Origin: Brachynemurus nebulosus
Taxonomy: Eukaryota; Arthropoda; Insecta; Neuroptera; Myrmeleontidae
DNA length: 64,000 bases
NCBI GenBank assembly: GCA_035578155.1
Contig: JAPWDM010000008.1
Span: 1,684,001 to 1,748,000, forward strand
Reading direction: 5' to 3'
Both the position numbers and the translations under genes were made by a program. The notes beneath the pieces are model-generated. The model was not told where the DNA came from. It made no database searches and worked only from the letters and a program-made list of their open reading frames with translations. Below, one piece after another: positions 1-13,884 of this stretch (within the stretch, counting starts at the first letter, position 1; every line of letters starts with the position of its first letter).

Positions 1-379
1 AAAATTGAAAAGATCTGTCTTCTGTCACCTCCAAATAACTCTGGGAATTGTCGAGTTAACGGCGCTCAGTGTTGCCAGATTAATGCATCAAAATTCCCCC
101 AATGCTAGTCAAAATCATGTCAATGTTGCTCTTCAAAAATGCATTTTGGAAAAAAAAAACCTCCAAAAAATGGGAAATTTTAATTTATGCACATGAAATA
201 CGTTTAGTGACGTCCGTGTAGCCCACAAATAATCAATATTTAAGGTTGTGAACTTGTTGAAAAATGTCTTTCTTCAAGTTGAAGAACAAAAGAAAATATA
301 TCCCTGTCGCAGCATCTGCATAACATCAAGATTGGTATATGTACAGGGTCTCTCATCTTCATAAGGCCAATAGGGATTA
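1..379 (+). repeat. dispersed repeat, uninterrupted copy
   Basis: The segment from about position 55 (ACGGCGCTCAGTGTTGCCAG) to 375 is repeated at 28,745-29,566. There the same sequence is broken by about 0.5 kb of extra DNA, so this copy acts as the empty site. It contains the motif CTGTCGCAGCATCTGCATAA (from 305), seen elsewhere in the window as a transposon terminus. The short reading frame at 5-196 has no recognisable protein features and is not a gene. Confidence 0.7.
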
Positions 380-2244
380 CATAGGAACTCCAATATAACG
401 TAGTGGTCGGTACAAAATAAGGGGAAGTACGTTATATTGGATCACCAGGACCGTCAGTAAAATTTTTTTAAGGGGGTACAGAAACATAATATGCAAACAC
501 ATACGCCTTTCATTATTGATATACACACGCATATACAATTCCTTAATTAAATGCATGTTTACAAGAACATACGTCTTCAACTAAATACATACATATACAC
601 AACTGTTGTACATTGTAGTTCTAAATATATTAGAAAAATGCATAAGCTGCAAAATTTGACAACAATTTTATAGTACTCTTTTTAGAGACCAGTCAAAATA
701 TTAAAAAAACCGCCTTCACTATTGGTTAGCAATTGAAAAATAGACCAAGCAGTGGATTTTAATAATAGTTTTAGAATATTCTATTCGGAAACTAGGAAAG
801 ATATCGCAAAACTAACTTTACTATGGGATTTGCCATTAAAGAAATTGTTGAATAGCGGAATTTAACAAAAGTTCTAGATATTTCTATTCAAAACCTAGAA
901 TAGATATCAAGAAATAAACTTTACCATCAGATAGGTCATCAAAGAAAATGCTAAATAACGTAATTTGAGAAATGTTCTCGAATATTCTATTCGGAAACTA
1001 ACAAAAATATTGAGAAAGCGACTTCATTAGTAGATTGCGCCTTGGCGAAAAAGTTTAAATAGTGGTGCTCTACAAAAGTTTTAGTTATAAATTTACGCCA
1101 ACGTATACAATTGCAAAAAGGATAATATTTACATTTTCCTTAAATAAAGTATCTCAACTCTTGTTAAAATTCCGCTATTTGATCTTTTATTAATTAGATG
1201 AGTGATAATATCAATTTTTTGATATTTCTGCTAATTCTCGAATAGAACATTCTAGAATATTGTTCAATTTTTGTTATTTAGGCTTTCATTCGAGGACAAA
1301 TCCGATGGTGAAATCAGTTTTCCGATATTTTTACTAGTTCTCGAATAGAACATTCTAGAACATTGTTCAATTTTTCTTACTTAAGCTTTTAATTGATGAC
1401 CAGTTTGATGGTGAAGTCAGTTTCCCGATATCTTTGCTAGTTCTCGAATAGAACATTCTAAAACATTGCTAAATTTTTGTTATTTATGCTTTTATTCGAA
1501 GACCAATTCGATGGTGGAGTTAGTTTCCCGACATCTTTGCTAGTTCTCGAATAGAACATTCTAAAACATTGCTTAATTTTTGTTATTAATGCCTTTATTC
1601 GAAGACCAGCTCGATAGTGGAGTTAGTTTCCCGATATCTTTGCTAGATCCCGAATAGAACTTTCTAGAACTTTTACTGAGTTCCGCTGTTTAGTACCTTC
1701 TTTGGTAGACTATCAAATGATGAAGTCGGTTTTTCGACACCTTTGTTATTTTCCGAATAGAATATTCTGGAACTTTCATCAAAATTTATTATCTGACTTT
1801 TTTTCCATAACCAATCAAATCGTGAAATTGATGTGTACTCGTATATGCACACATATTTGTCTACGTATGCATATACGTGAAATAATATGTAAGTGTATGT
1901 CTGTATATTGGAGTAATTGTTTGTTGGTGTTGATAAATTTACTGTAAAAGTTCACAGGAATCTGAATATTTTTGAACAAGTTCATACATAGTTGTAAATG
2001 TGTATATATTTACACTGATTATATTTATTTATGTTAAAGTACCTATGGCTATGTGTGATTGCTATACGTGTGTATGTAAGAAAATATGGAAACTTCTCAG
2101 ACCCTCACATAAATTTGCTACGCCCCTGAATTGACGATTATGTATACCTTGACACAAATACAATCTCACGTCCTCAAATCTGTGAGAGGGGTACCCCACC
2201 ACTCGCTACGTTATATTGGAGTACGTTATATTGGAGTTCCTATG
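380..2244. mobile_element. TA-flanked inverted-repeat element with mirrored subrepeats
   Basis: About 24 bp (beginning CATAGGAACTCCAATATAAC) at 380-403 recurs inverted at 2221-2244, and both ends are flanked by TA, as expected for Tc1/mariner-type insertions. It sits inside the dispersed repeat at 1-379. The interior holds diverged repeats of roughly 110 bp around the core TTCTCGAATAGAACATTCTA. They run in one orientation at about 1,200-1,790 and in the opposite orientation at about 760-1,080. No transposase frame is visible, so it is non-autonomous. Confidence 0.6.
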
Positions 2245-2355
2245 TATGCGGAGGCCTGCCAGACCTACAGCCATATGATATTGTTCTATTCTATTGTACT
2301 ATGATATAGTTTAAAATACTTTATACGGCGGATATCCAATGGTACTGACTCCGAT

Positions 2356-3351
2356 AGTTATGGGAATAATCACTCTTTTTAGTGTGTTGAATCTTTTGAA
2401 TCCGCTCACTGTGGTGAGTCGATTCAATGAATTGAATCACTCACTCACTTGACACAATTCGCTCACTCGTTTTTATGAATTGAATCACTCATTCCACTCA
2501 CTCTACACAACTGTGTGGTGCAACTTCAAATATAAATCAACACAATAAATACACTCATATAGTTACATGTGAAACACTCACTCAAGTGAACGAGTGTTTG
2601 GATACAATTACTATATGCGAATAAAATTAACAAATTAAAAAATTAATACAGCATTAAAAATACACGGTTGAAAAGACATAACAATGAAAATTTTGATTGT
2701 GAAAATCTACAATAATTTTATGTAGGAATATGTGTTGCTGTTTTGAAGAAAAACTAATTTTTGGAAACGTAATAAACGGGTAAATTTTATTTTAAAAATT
2801 TAAAAATATTATAAAATAAAATACAAATAGTTTTTCTTAGAATTTTTTTAATATCCATACTTATAGCACTTGTAGTGTACAAAAAATTGGGTATATTTTT
2901 TATTTAGATTATTTTATTAGTTTATTAGACATCTGGACTAAATTTGATTTAAAATTTGTTTTAAATACATTTTAAAAAAATAAAGGATAGTAAAAAAAAA
3001 ATTAAAATATTAGGTCTAAAAAAAAGAAAAAGTTACACCTTCCATACCATAGTATTATTAGTATATACGATATATACACGTTATGTACATAGTTATAAAA
3101 ACAGATGTTTATGGAAACAAATCTCTATTGCTCTGTCTATTGTCATAAGTAAACTGAAACAGATTGAAAATTGAATAGAATCTTATGTCATACACTCGTA
3201 AGTGAGTGAGTGAGTGTATGACATATATTATACTCTTTCAACTCACGAGTTGTAAGAGTCGATTCAATTCTTTTTGACTGATTCAATTCAGTCAGTCAGT
3301 TGAGTGATTCAATTCAGTGAATTGAATCACTCACTCACTAGCCATCTCTAG
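2356..3351. mobile_element. hAT-like non-autonomous element with 8-bp TSD
   Basis: ACTCCGAT stands at 2348-2355 and again at 3352-3359, an 8-bp direct repeat of the length made by hAT transposases. The ends are only loosely inverted (AGTTATGGG on the left, CTAGAGATGG read inward from the right). Both sub-terminal zones are built from GAGTGA/ATTCAATTC-rich sequence in opposite orientation. No coding capacity is seen. Confidence 0.55.
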
Positions 3352-3763
3352 ACTCCGATTTTACATAGTGACGTCAGCGAATTATATAATATACAATATA
3401 AATGATGCGGCGCAAAATAAAAATTGTTGAGTTTATTTTAAAAACGATCTAAAAACCCACTTTATAACTGAGTTGAACATTAAAAAACATTCCAGAAGAT
3501 TTTATTCAAAAGCTAACAAAGATAATATAGAACATAGAACACTAGAACTAATATAAAAAAAGTATAGCTCGATTGGTGTCATTTGTTGGTCGAGCTTTTC
3601 ACCAAGTCAACTTTCGAATATTAGATCTTAAATTATCACTGCAGCGTTGTCGCAAATTGTCCTTTATATTATAAGTACGTATCTGTACTATATATATATA
3701 TATATATACTGTCCTTTATATTATAAGTACGTATCTGTACTATATATATATAGACTTTATGTA

Positions 3764-3908
<145 letters not shown>

Positions 3909-3959
3909 AACCCGTTGTGTAGCATTCTACGCCGCATTTGCATCCGCAGGACAGTTGTG

Positions 3960-4910
3960 GATCTCAGATAACACAACCTGTACCTATCTGAAATAGTTTA
4001 CCTTGGTAATAGTAAAAAGGTTTCAAAATCGGTCAGTTATTTTATTTTTGACACTTTTAGGTCCTACTGACACTTCAGACCTTACATAACGTAATCTATA
4101 TGTATCTAAAATAGCTTAGCTCCCCAACAGTGAAAAAATTTTCAAAATCGGTCGGCTAGTTTATTTTTGACGCTTTTGGATCCGATGGACCCTGGCAGAC
4201 TTTACATAACGTAATCTATATTTATCTAAAATAGTTTAGCTCTGTAAGAGTGAAAAAATTTTCAAAATCGGTCGGTTAGTTTATTTTTACCACTTTTGGG
4301 TCCCATGGCCCCTGGCGGACCCTAAATAACGTAATGTATGTCTATCTAAAATAGTTAGTTCCCCAACAGTGAAAAAATTTTCAAAATCGGTCGGTTAGTT
4401 TATTTTTGACACTTTTGGACCCATGGACCCTGGCAGACCTTACATAACGTAATCTATATTTATCTAAAATAGTTTAGCTCTGTAACAGTGAAAAAATTTT
4501 CAAAATCGGTCAGTTAGTTTATTTTTGACACTTCTGGATCCTATGGACTCTGGCAGACCTTACATAACGGAACCTATATTTATCTAAAACAGTTTAGCTC
4601 TGTAACAGTGAAAAAATTTTCAAAATCGATCAGGCAGTTTATTTTTGACACTTTTGGGTCCTATGGACCGAGGCGGACCTTACATAACGTAATCGATATT
4701 TATCTAAAATAGTTTAGCTCTGTAACAGTGAAAAAATTTGCAAAATCGGTCAGTTAGTTTATTTTTGACACTTTTGGGTCCTGTGGACCCTGGCGGACCT
4801 TACATAATGTATTCTAAATCTATCTAAAATAGTTTAGCTCTGTAACAGTGAAGAAATTTTTAAAATTGGTCGTTTAGTTTATTTTTTACAATTATGGGAT
4901 CAGTAAATCC
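3960..4910 (+). repeat. 119-120 bp tandem array, about 8 units
   Basis: The landmark GTGAAAAAATT recurs at about 4130, 4250, 4369, 4488, 4608, 4728 and (as GTGAAGAAATT) 4848, a period of 119-120 bp. Each unit carries TTCAAAATCGGTC, a TTTATTTTTGACACTTTTGG block, CTTACATAACGTAATCTATA and TATCTAAAATAGTTTAGCTC. More diverged units continue to about 5200. The same array runs in reverse at 23,490-24,600. Confidence 0.85.
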
Positions 4911-5846
4911 TGGCGAAACTCATACAAGTCTAGTACTCTAACAGTAAGAAAAGGGTTCTAAGGATCTCATATAACTTATGGCAGTCCGTAAGCTTCTTGC
5001 GGACATCATTTAATTAATTAATTCAAATACTTTAACTTACTAACTGTGAAAAAATTTTTAAAATCGATTGGTTAATTAATTTCTGGCCTTTTTAGGTCCC
5101 GAAAACCTTGACCTCACATAAAATACCTTAAATCCATTTGAAATGGTTTAATTTTTTAACATTATTAATTATTAGTGGAAAAATTTTCAAAATCGATTCA
5201 AAATATTTTTCCGTACATACATATGTACATTGTATATATTTTCTTTTGTTTCATATTTTATAATATTTATATCATAACATAATCTTCAATTTCTTGTTTA
5301 CTTAAAAATTCAATAAAAAAAAAAAAATTCTTCATTACATTAGCTTAGAAAATCTGTTTAATTTACATTTTTTAACATGGGATAGAACCATGCTAATTAT
5401 AATGCAATAAATGAGAAACAAAACTCTATACATGTATGTGTGTTATATCACATATATGTGAAAAGTTTTCACTTGTTCTCACAAAATTCTTTAATAAAAA
5501 AGTGAAATATTTTTATACTTAATAAAGAACTGAGATATAAATATAAATTACTTATTAGACTAACAAAGAAAGAATAAAAGTGAAAATTTACATTTTCTCG
5601 AAAAATACTTAAAATAGAAAGAAAATTATAAGAATATTTTCTTCATAATTTTTTTTTTCCTTTTCAACGATGTAAAAATTGAACTGCCTTATGATAGGAT
5701 CGAATGATAAAAAATGGCCAGAAAACCTACTTCTGGGCATCCGACGTGTCTGGCTAACGAACTTAGCCAAGCCAATTCAGAATCCAGTCCGCACACAAAA
5801 TTTCATAAGCGTTAGACGTTTCGTTCGAGAGTTATCGTGGGAACAC

Positions 5847-5849
<3 letters not shown>

Positions 5850-5929
<80 letters not shown>
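5850..5929. repeat. (TA)n microsatellite
   Basis: Pure TA tract of about 80 bp inside copy A, between the block with TTCGTTCGAGAGTTATCG and the block with TTTAGTGAATATCATTTTCG. The same blocks flank the TA tracts at 22,457, 44,680 and 45,637. Confidence 0.95.
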
Positions 5930-5932
<3 letters not shown>

Positions 5933-6056
5933 TTTAGTGAATATCATTTTCGTATTCTAGGGACCTCAAAACAGATTTCTGCCATACTCCCGGACTCAGA
6001 TTGCGTCATGACACCTACTGTAATAGCTGAATTTCGAGTTTTCGAAATTCGCTAAA

Positions 6057-7060
6057 AATCTAAAACTCCTAATTTATAAATAAACAGTGACTTTAATAAT
6101 ATTTTTAAATTACCTTAATATGTATGTATTTCATTTGTTATAAAAGTAAGTTCACTTTTTTTAAATTCTTTTAAAATTACTATTCGCCTACTTGTATTTA
6201 GAATAAAAATAATGCATTTAAAACACATTTAACAATAGCATTCAATTCCGATGTAAAAATGGGAGAAGTGGGGGGAAAAGTAATGTGGGCTTTTGGAAAA
6301 AATTAAGGAAATATTGGCATAAAAATCGTTAAAAAGGGTTAAAAGTTGAAACCTCCAAAAAACAGTGTCTGGCTATTAGCTTAACCAATACACAAAATTT
6401 CAGCCCTCTAGGTTTATTTGGGGAGATTTTGACACGAACGAAACTGTTAAAAAACAAGAAAAACCATGTTCTTTTGGGTATAAAAATGGTGGGGGTAGGG
6501 GGTAAAAGTCGAGACCCCCAAAAGGCACCCCCTTGATACTAACTCAATGCGAATACAAAATTTCAGCCCTCTAGGTTTATTCGGGTGACCTGTGCGAGTG
6601 GTACAAACTTCGAAAACGTCAAAAAAGCATGAAATTGTAGCTTAAAAATGAGGGGGGTGGGGGTAAAATATTAAAGCCTCCAAAAAGCACAACCTAGGTA
6701 CGAACTTTATCAACACACCAAATTTCAACCCTCTACGTTAATTCTGGAGGGCTGGGGGCGTGTTAGATCCAGCGAAAATAGTTTTTTTCCCCCCTGCTCC
6801 CTCCAGATCATCCGAGGAAACTGAATTTTGGATATATTGTAGATAATTGACCAAAACATTATTTCCAACCGGTTTAGAAAATTTTTATTGCTTTTCCGCC
6901 CCCCACCACCCCTTAAAGGTTGGGTCGGATCCAAAATTTGACCCCACTTTGATAGTATTGTTGTGCATTGGAATGAGGCCCATTTATCAAATTTGAGCTC
7001 TTAACTTCCATAGGGGGGCCCTACACATATTAAAAGGTGGCGGGAATATATACCTATATT
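6057..7060 (+). mobile_element. fragment of the AAATTTCAGCCCTCTAGG repeat family
   Basis: It shares long stretches with 9,895-10,985 (+) and 47,285-48,420 (inverted): the AATTCCGATGTAAAAATGGG block, several repeats of TTTCAGCCCTCTAGGTTTAT, purine-rich GGGGGTGGGGG runs, and ACGTTAATTCTGG. The 9.5-kb copy shows the fuller element. No coding frame is supported. The motif AAATTTCAGCCCTCTAGG with variants recurs about every 100-130 bp, so the family has an internal periodic structure. Confidence 0.6.
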
Positions 7061-7159
7061 TGGTAGAATACTGTTTTAAACTCTTACGAGTACGAGGAAG
7101 CTGTGTGCCACACCCCATTGGCAGCGTATTTTTAACTTCATTTACATAAACTAGTTTAT

Positions 7160-8103
7160 TAAGTTATTTCAATTTTTCAAATAATTCGAAAACTCGAACT
7201 ATTCGTTTTTTTTTCGAATAATTCAAAAATTCGAATTATTCGTTTTTTTTCGAATAGTTCGAATTTTTTTCTTTTGATTCTGTACCTGATTATGGATACC
7301 AATAATTGCAAAAATATCATATTAACATGACCTATAGAACTGGGTCTGCCAAAATTGTTGAAGTTTAGACGAAAAAAAAAATCGGTACCATTACAATCAT
7401 AGAGTAATAGAGACAACATATCTATGCCTACACTACTGGAACCAGTGTAACATGTAAGAGATAGACAATATGTTGTATACACACACTGGGTTTACATTGT
7501 ATTAGTGCGATTTTGTGTATTTGTGTGAGTAACGCACATAGTATGGGCGGTCACGTGGGTCAGACACCACACGCATGTACTAGGAGATGTAACCGATGTA
7601 ACAATACCAACAACAATCAAGTCCATTATCGTGTGGTTGATCTTCAATCATCGACTGCTACTGACAAACTGACAACTAAGAAGCCTAATGAGCACAGAAG
7701 TACACACTCGTGATTTCAGAAAAGAGATAGTTGCGGGGTCTCTGTCCTCTGTGATTACAATAATTTCCTAAATGAGAGTTACATTATGCTTAAATAGCAT
7801 GATAATTCAATTGATAATAATAAAAATTTATTGTTACAAAAAGTTTAAATGTAATGATGAATTTATTCATTGTATAATAAATTAAATAATTATCCCCAGT
7901 TCTATAAATCATGTGAATAATTATTGCACTTATTAGTATGTCTAAGGTCTCTAAAAACCAAAAAAAAAAAAAAATCCGAGCTATTCGAAAGAATAAATTG
8001 AAAAATCGAATTATTCGTTTTCTTTCGAATAATTCGATTTGAAATTTGAATCGAATATTACTATTCGATTCGGGTCGAATTATTCGACATTTCCCACCCC
8101 TAG
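7160..8103. mobile_element. element bounded by ATTCGAAT-rich inverted ends
   Basis: The left side (7165-7262) and right side (7978-8095) are built of repeated AATTATTCGAA/TTCGAATAATT in opposite orientation. The right end is CCCACCCCTAG, a hAT-like terminal sequence. The interior (about 7397-7740) is a block that also occurs at 34,296-34,664. A similar ATTCGAA-rich zone ending in CACACCCCTAA is at 26,035-26,210. The 66-residue frame at 7513 lies within the shared repeat and shows no domain. Confidence 0.45.
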
Positions 8104-8678
8104 CATAAACCTATCATTTCTTTATTGTATTCAATATTTAGAGATTATAATACGTGTAAAAATTTTTACTAAATTAAATAATAAATTTTAATGTTAATAT
8201 TTATTTATTATTACTACAACAACATTATTACAATTATTAATTATTTTATTACAATATAATTTAACAAAAATAAAATAAAACACCTTTCATCTCAACAAAT
8301 TTTCAATTTTACCATGTTAAAATTTATGTGTTCCTAGTTGCTTGAAACACCCGGTATGTATTTATAAAAAAGGAACAAAGTAAGTAATAGCCTAAGATCC
8401 CGCAGCTGATTTCTGCAGGTATCTGTTTTTTTAATGAAACTTAATTTAAATGAATCCTTAATGGTAATGTAATACGTTGCTCCCGAGTTACCAGCTCTCA
8501 ATCGGCCGCAACCTCTAGGTTGCCAGGTGTTAACAGATATATTGTTGTTAATAATATGCGGTCACGTGTTTTTTTAAGAAAATTAGATACTAAATTAAAG
8601 TTTTATTTTTTCTGAACACGATAATACATGGTTGCCTGTGAAAAAATAGCCGCAAGTTATGGTTGCCATTACTTTTAA

Positions 8679-8872
8679 TTAATTACTCTCTTATCACATC
8701 TCAGCTGCAACTATTGAAAAAAAAAATTATACATATTGATCAATCAAGGCAATGAAATATGTATTACATTGTACATAAAATTATGTAATAATATTTCATT
8801 GCCTTGATTGATCAATATGTATAATTTTTTTTCTCAATAGTTGCAGCTGAGATGTGATAAGAGAGTAATTAA
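8679..8872. repeat. near-perfect 194-bp palindrome
   Basis: TTAATTACTCTCTTATCACA at the left returns inverted at the right end, with arms of about 80 bp that also include GCAACTATTG and CAATCAAGGCAATGAAAT. The loop is a short AT-rich spacer around 8760-8790. This is the structure of a fold-back MITE. Confidence 0.8.
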
Positions 8873-9240
8873 TGAACCATTTTCTCAAAATGGTAGCAAT
8901 CTGTCACCAGGGCGGCGACACAGGTGTTTGGGATTACATCTCTATGATCGAGATATAACTTTAACCAACCAATTCCACTTTAGTTAATTCCACTTTAGCA
9001 ACGAAATTTTCCAATTCGGTTACTTAGGAATATTGTTTACTTTTTAGAAATTAATATTCCAGCTATAGAGACAAAATTCCGAATAACCCGTGGCGCGGCC
9101 CTGGTGTTAAACAATTTTTTTATGCGGTTCCATAGCAATTTTTAAATTAAAATTTTTCAATCATAGAGATATAGTCCCTACTTACCTATGTTACCGTCTT
9201 GGTGTCAGACAGTTACATATTTTGAGAAAATGGCTCATTA
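8870..9240. mobile_element. MITE with AATGAACCATTTTCTC ends
   Basis: AATGAACCATTTTCTCAAAA on the left is matched inverted by TTTTGAGAAAATGGCTCATT on the right. It carries the motif CCAGGGCGGCGAC. Related ends lie at 59,857 and 62,972-62,994, and related GGCGGCGAC motifs at 59,900 and 61,725. Confidence 0.55.
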
Positions 9241-9493
9241 AAAGTAATGGCAACCATAACTTGCGGCTATTTTTTCACAGGCAACCGTGTATTATCGTGT
9301 TCAAAAAAAAAATAAAACTTTAATTTAGTATCTAATTGTCTCAAAAAAACACGTGACCGCATATTAATAACAACAATATATCTGTTAACACCTGGCAACC
9401 TAGAGGTTGCGGCCGATTGAGAGCTGGCAACTCGGGAGCAATGTATTACATTACCATTAAGGATTCATTTAAATTAAGTTTCATTAAAAAAAA

Positions 9494-11225
<1,732 letters not shown>

Positions 11226-11257
11226 GATACCTGCAGAAATCAGCTGCGGGATCTTGT

Positions 11258-12183
11258 ACTATAACGTCTTAATACAGATTTTCATAAAGTCAACTTTCGA
11301 ATATTAGATCTAAATTATCACAATAAGTATTTATCAATTTCAAAAAATCACAAATCTACCGAATTAATAACACCTACTTAAATGAAATTATTTAAACGAA
11401 ACAAATACAAAATTATCGAAAAACCAGCAAATAATTTTTAATATTAACAATCAATAAGCATCTTTCAAATGGAAACATTCAATAGGGTTCTTGACTGAAG
11501 TTACAAAAATATTCTAAAAGCATTGTTTTTCCATATTAGTTAAGTGATATTTTTATTTTGGACAGATTCTGTAAAAAATCATCAAAAAAATAACCCTGCA
11601 ATTTTAAATGAGAAAAAGGCGGGAAAAACACCTCACTATAGTGACGTCACAGTTTGAAGCAACTAAACGTCAATGTCAATATTTATAACCTCAAAATTTC
11701 GATTATATTCATAAAATGTCAAAGTAAAAGCAAGTATTTATTTGAATTCTGATCGATTATTATTACTATATATAAAAGCTAATAGAAATATTCAAAAGAA
11801 AACACAATTTCACCTCACCGATGAAAATTATCAAAATCGGCATATCTAGCTACAAAATGTTACGTCACTTTCAAGAAATGACGCGTTTTCACTAATTTGA
11901 ATATTTGTTGGAAAATGGCGATTTTCAAAATAAAATTTCTGAATAGTTATCAAATTTTTTTATGTTTCATCATTAAAATTGGACATATGTAATGATAATG
12001 CATAGAATTATTTAACATTTGACACAAATTTTAAATATAGTCACGTACCGTATTCCGTTAATTTCCGGAACAATAGAGGTCTCGCAATGGCTCTTGGTGG
12101 AACGGCTTAAATTTTCTCCAGAAACAGGGCGTGCCGAAAAACTCGGGACGATTGGCAAATGTATACATCGATTTTTCATTCAA
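11258..12183. other. AT-rich intergenic region, no gene seen
   Basis: No open frame with protein-like composition is present. GTCAACTTTCGAATATTAGA at about 11,289 is shared with about 3606, which shows the region is partly repeat-derived. The frame at 12,019-12,216 runs into the 3' end of the zinc-finger gene and is not supported. Confidence 0.6.
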
Positions 12184-13782
12184 TTATTTTTTAAAACATG
12201 CAGTTTTTTTTTTTAAAACATGCAGTTTTTTTTTAAAACATGCAGTTTTTTGTGTGTCTTTAAAGTGGCCTTTCTTGTTTCCGTGTGTTCTTTCATGTTT
12301 CCGTAAAGCAGATGGATCAGAAAATGTTTTAAAACATATATCACATTTGAATGGTTTCTCTCCTGTATGTGTTCTTTTATGTGTATTCAGATGATGTAAC
12401 AGAGTAAATGTTTTAAAACATGTGTTACATTTAAATGGTTTTTCACCTGTATGTGTTCTTTCATGTGATTTTAAATTACTTAACTGCGAAAATCTTTTAT
12501 TACATGTGTCACATTTGAATGGTCGTTCTCCTGTATGTATTTTTTCATGTCTTTTCCAGGTACTTGGCTGAGTAAATGTTTTAAAGCATATATCACATTT
12601 AAATGGTTTTTGTCCTGTATGTATTCTTTCATGCATTTTTAAATTACATGATTCAGAAAATGTTTTAAAACATGTGTCACATTTAAATGGTTTCTTTCCT
12701 GTATGTGTTCTTTCATGTGTCTTTAATATAGCTGACCGAGAAAACGTTTTAAAACATACATCACATTTGAATGGTTTTTCTCCTGTATGTGTTCTTTTAT
12801 GTGTATTCAAATGATGTAACAGAGTAAATGTTTTAAAACATGTGTTACATTTAAATGGTTTTTCACCTGTATGTGTTCTTTCATGTGATTTTAAATTACT
12901 TAACTGCGAAAATCTTTTATTACATGTGTCACATTTGAATGGTCGTTCTCCTGTATGTATTTTTTCATGTCTTTTCCAGGTACTTGACTGAGTAAATGTT
13001 TTAAAGCATATATCACATTTGAATGGTTTTTGTCCTGTATGTATTCTTTCATGCTTTTTTAAATTACATGATTCAGAAAATCTTTTAAAACATGTGTCAC
13101 ATTTAAATGGTTTCTTTCCTGTATGTGTTCTTTCATGTTTCTTTAATATAGCTGACCGAGAAAACGTTTTAAAACATACATCACATTTGAATGGTTTTTC
13201 TCCTGTATGTATTAATTTATGTGTTTTTAAACTATTTGACTGAGAAAATGTTTTAAAACATATATCACATTTGAATGGTTTCTCGCCGGTGTGTGTTCTT
13301 TCATGTTTTTTTAAATCATACGACTGAGAAAATGTTTTAAAACATGTGTCACATTTGTATGGTTTTTCTCCTGTATGTTTTCTTTCATGTCTTTTTAAAT
13401 AACTGGGTCGAGAAAACATTTTAAAGCATACATTACATTTGAACTGTTTTTTTCCTGTACGTATTGTTTGATGTGTGTGCTCAGCTACACTCGGTGCGTT
13501 ACATATTTCTGACGGTTCACCAAATAAATCGCTGTTTTCCGTTAACATATCCTCTTCGTCATCTTCTAATTTAATTTCTGTGTGTAAACTTTTCAAATTT
13601 ATTAAATCATCACTATTATTACTTTCTTTTAATTCGAACTTGATGTCATTTTCATGATATGAAGACTCCGGTACTTCCGTTTTTGTTGTAGTTGAAAATG
13701 AGTTGTCTTCATTTTGTAAATTTTCCTCCTTTTTTATTTTAACAGTAAATGTTCCAGTAATTGTAAATTCTTTATTTTCCAT
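12184..13782 (-). CDS. C2H2 zinc-finger protein, 14 fingers, single exon
   Basis: The predicted protein has 532 residues. Residues 1-113 are an acidic, Ser/Thr-rich leader without a ZAD, KRAB or BTB domain. It contains VKIKKEE, IKFELKE and TEIKLEDDEED, which resemble sumoylation sites (hydrophobic-K-x-E). From residue 114, fourteen 28-residue fingers of the form [28 protein letters not shown] run head to tail, all with both Cys and both His. Fingers 4-8 (residues 198-337) are duplicated almost exactly as 9-13 (338-477). The last 27 residues are Lys-rich and come from a short DNA repeat. This is presumably a nuclear, sequence-specific DNA-binding regulator; the target is unknown. The start is supported by alignment with the paralogue at 18.3-19.4 kb, which begins at the equivalent Met. 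No intron is needed. It resembles none of the named Drosophila genes closely enough for a symbol. Confidence 0.85.
   Translation of the reverse strand: MENKEFTITGTFTVKIKKEENLQNEDNSFSTTTKTEVPESSYHENDIKFELKESNNSDDLINLKSLHTEIKLEDDEEDMLTENSDLFGEPSEICNAPSVAEHTHQTIRTGKKQFKCNVCFKMFSRPSYLKRHERKHTGEKPYKCDTCFKTFSQSYDLKKHERTHTGEKPFKCDICFKTFSQSNSLKTHKLIHTGEKPFKCDVCFKTFSRSAILKKHERTHTGKKPFKCDTCFKRFSESCNLKKHERIHTGQKPFKCDICFKTFTQSSTWKRHEKIHTGERPFKCDTCNKRFSQLSNLKSHERTHTGEKPFKCNTCFKTFTLLHHLNTHKRTHTGEKPFKCDVCFKTFSRSAILKTHERTHTGKKPFKCDTCFKTFSESCNLKMHERIHTGQKPFKCDICFKTFTQPSTWKRHEKIHTGERPFKCDTCNKRFSQLSNLKSHERTHTGEKPFKCNTCFKTFTLLHHLNTHKRTHTGEKPFKCDICFKTFSDPSALRKHERTHGNKKGHFKDTQKTACFKKKLHVLKKKTACFKK
12187..12253 (-). 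repeat. short tandem repeat encoding the zinc-finger gene tail
   Basis: AAACATGCAGTTTTTTTTT occurs three times about 20-24 bp apart on the plus strand. In the gene it encodes the repeated tail KKTACFKKK/LHVLKKKTACFKK. The poly-T runs of differing length make this end prone to slippage. Confidence 0.8.
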
Positions 13783-13884
13783 TTTATTTTTTTCGAAAAT
13801 TTAACTTTTCACAATTTTAACAAATTTTGACATTTAATCCACATTTAATCATAGTTTAAGTTGGTAGCACGTTGGTAATCTGTA
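13783..13884 (-). promoter_or_regulatory. conserved upstream flank shared with the paralogue
   Basis: About 100 bp upstream of the start codon, including AAGTTGGTAGCACGTTGGTA at 13,859, matches 19,435-19,535 upstream of the frameshifted paralogue (AAGTTGGTAGCATGTTGATA). The duplication therefore carried some 5' flanking DNA. I could not place a TATA box or initiator with confidence. Confidence 0.35.

Noticed and set aside
3960..4910. Regular 120-bp repeats considered as a CRISPR-like array
   Set aside because: The whole unit is repeated without unique spacers, in an insect nuclear genome.
13019..13657. Plus-strand frames opposite the zinc-finger gene (also 19,127 and 33,914)
   Set aside because: They are antisense shadows of the finger and leader codons.
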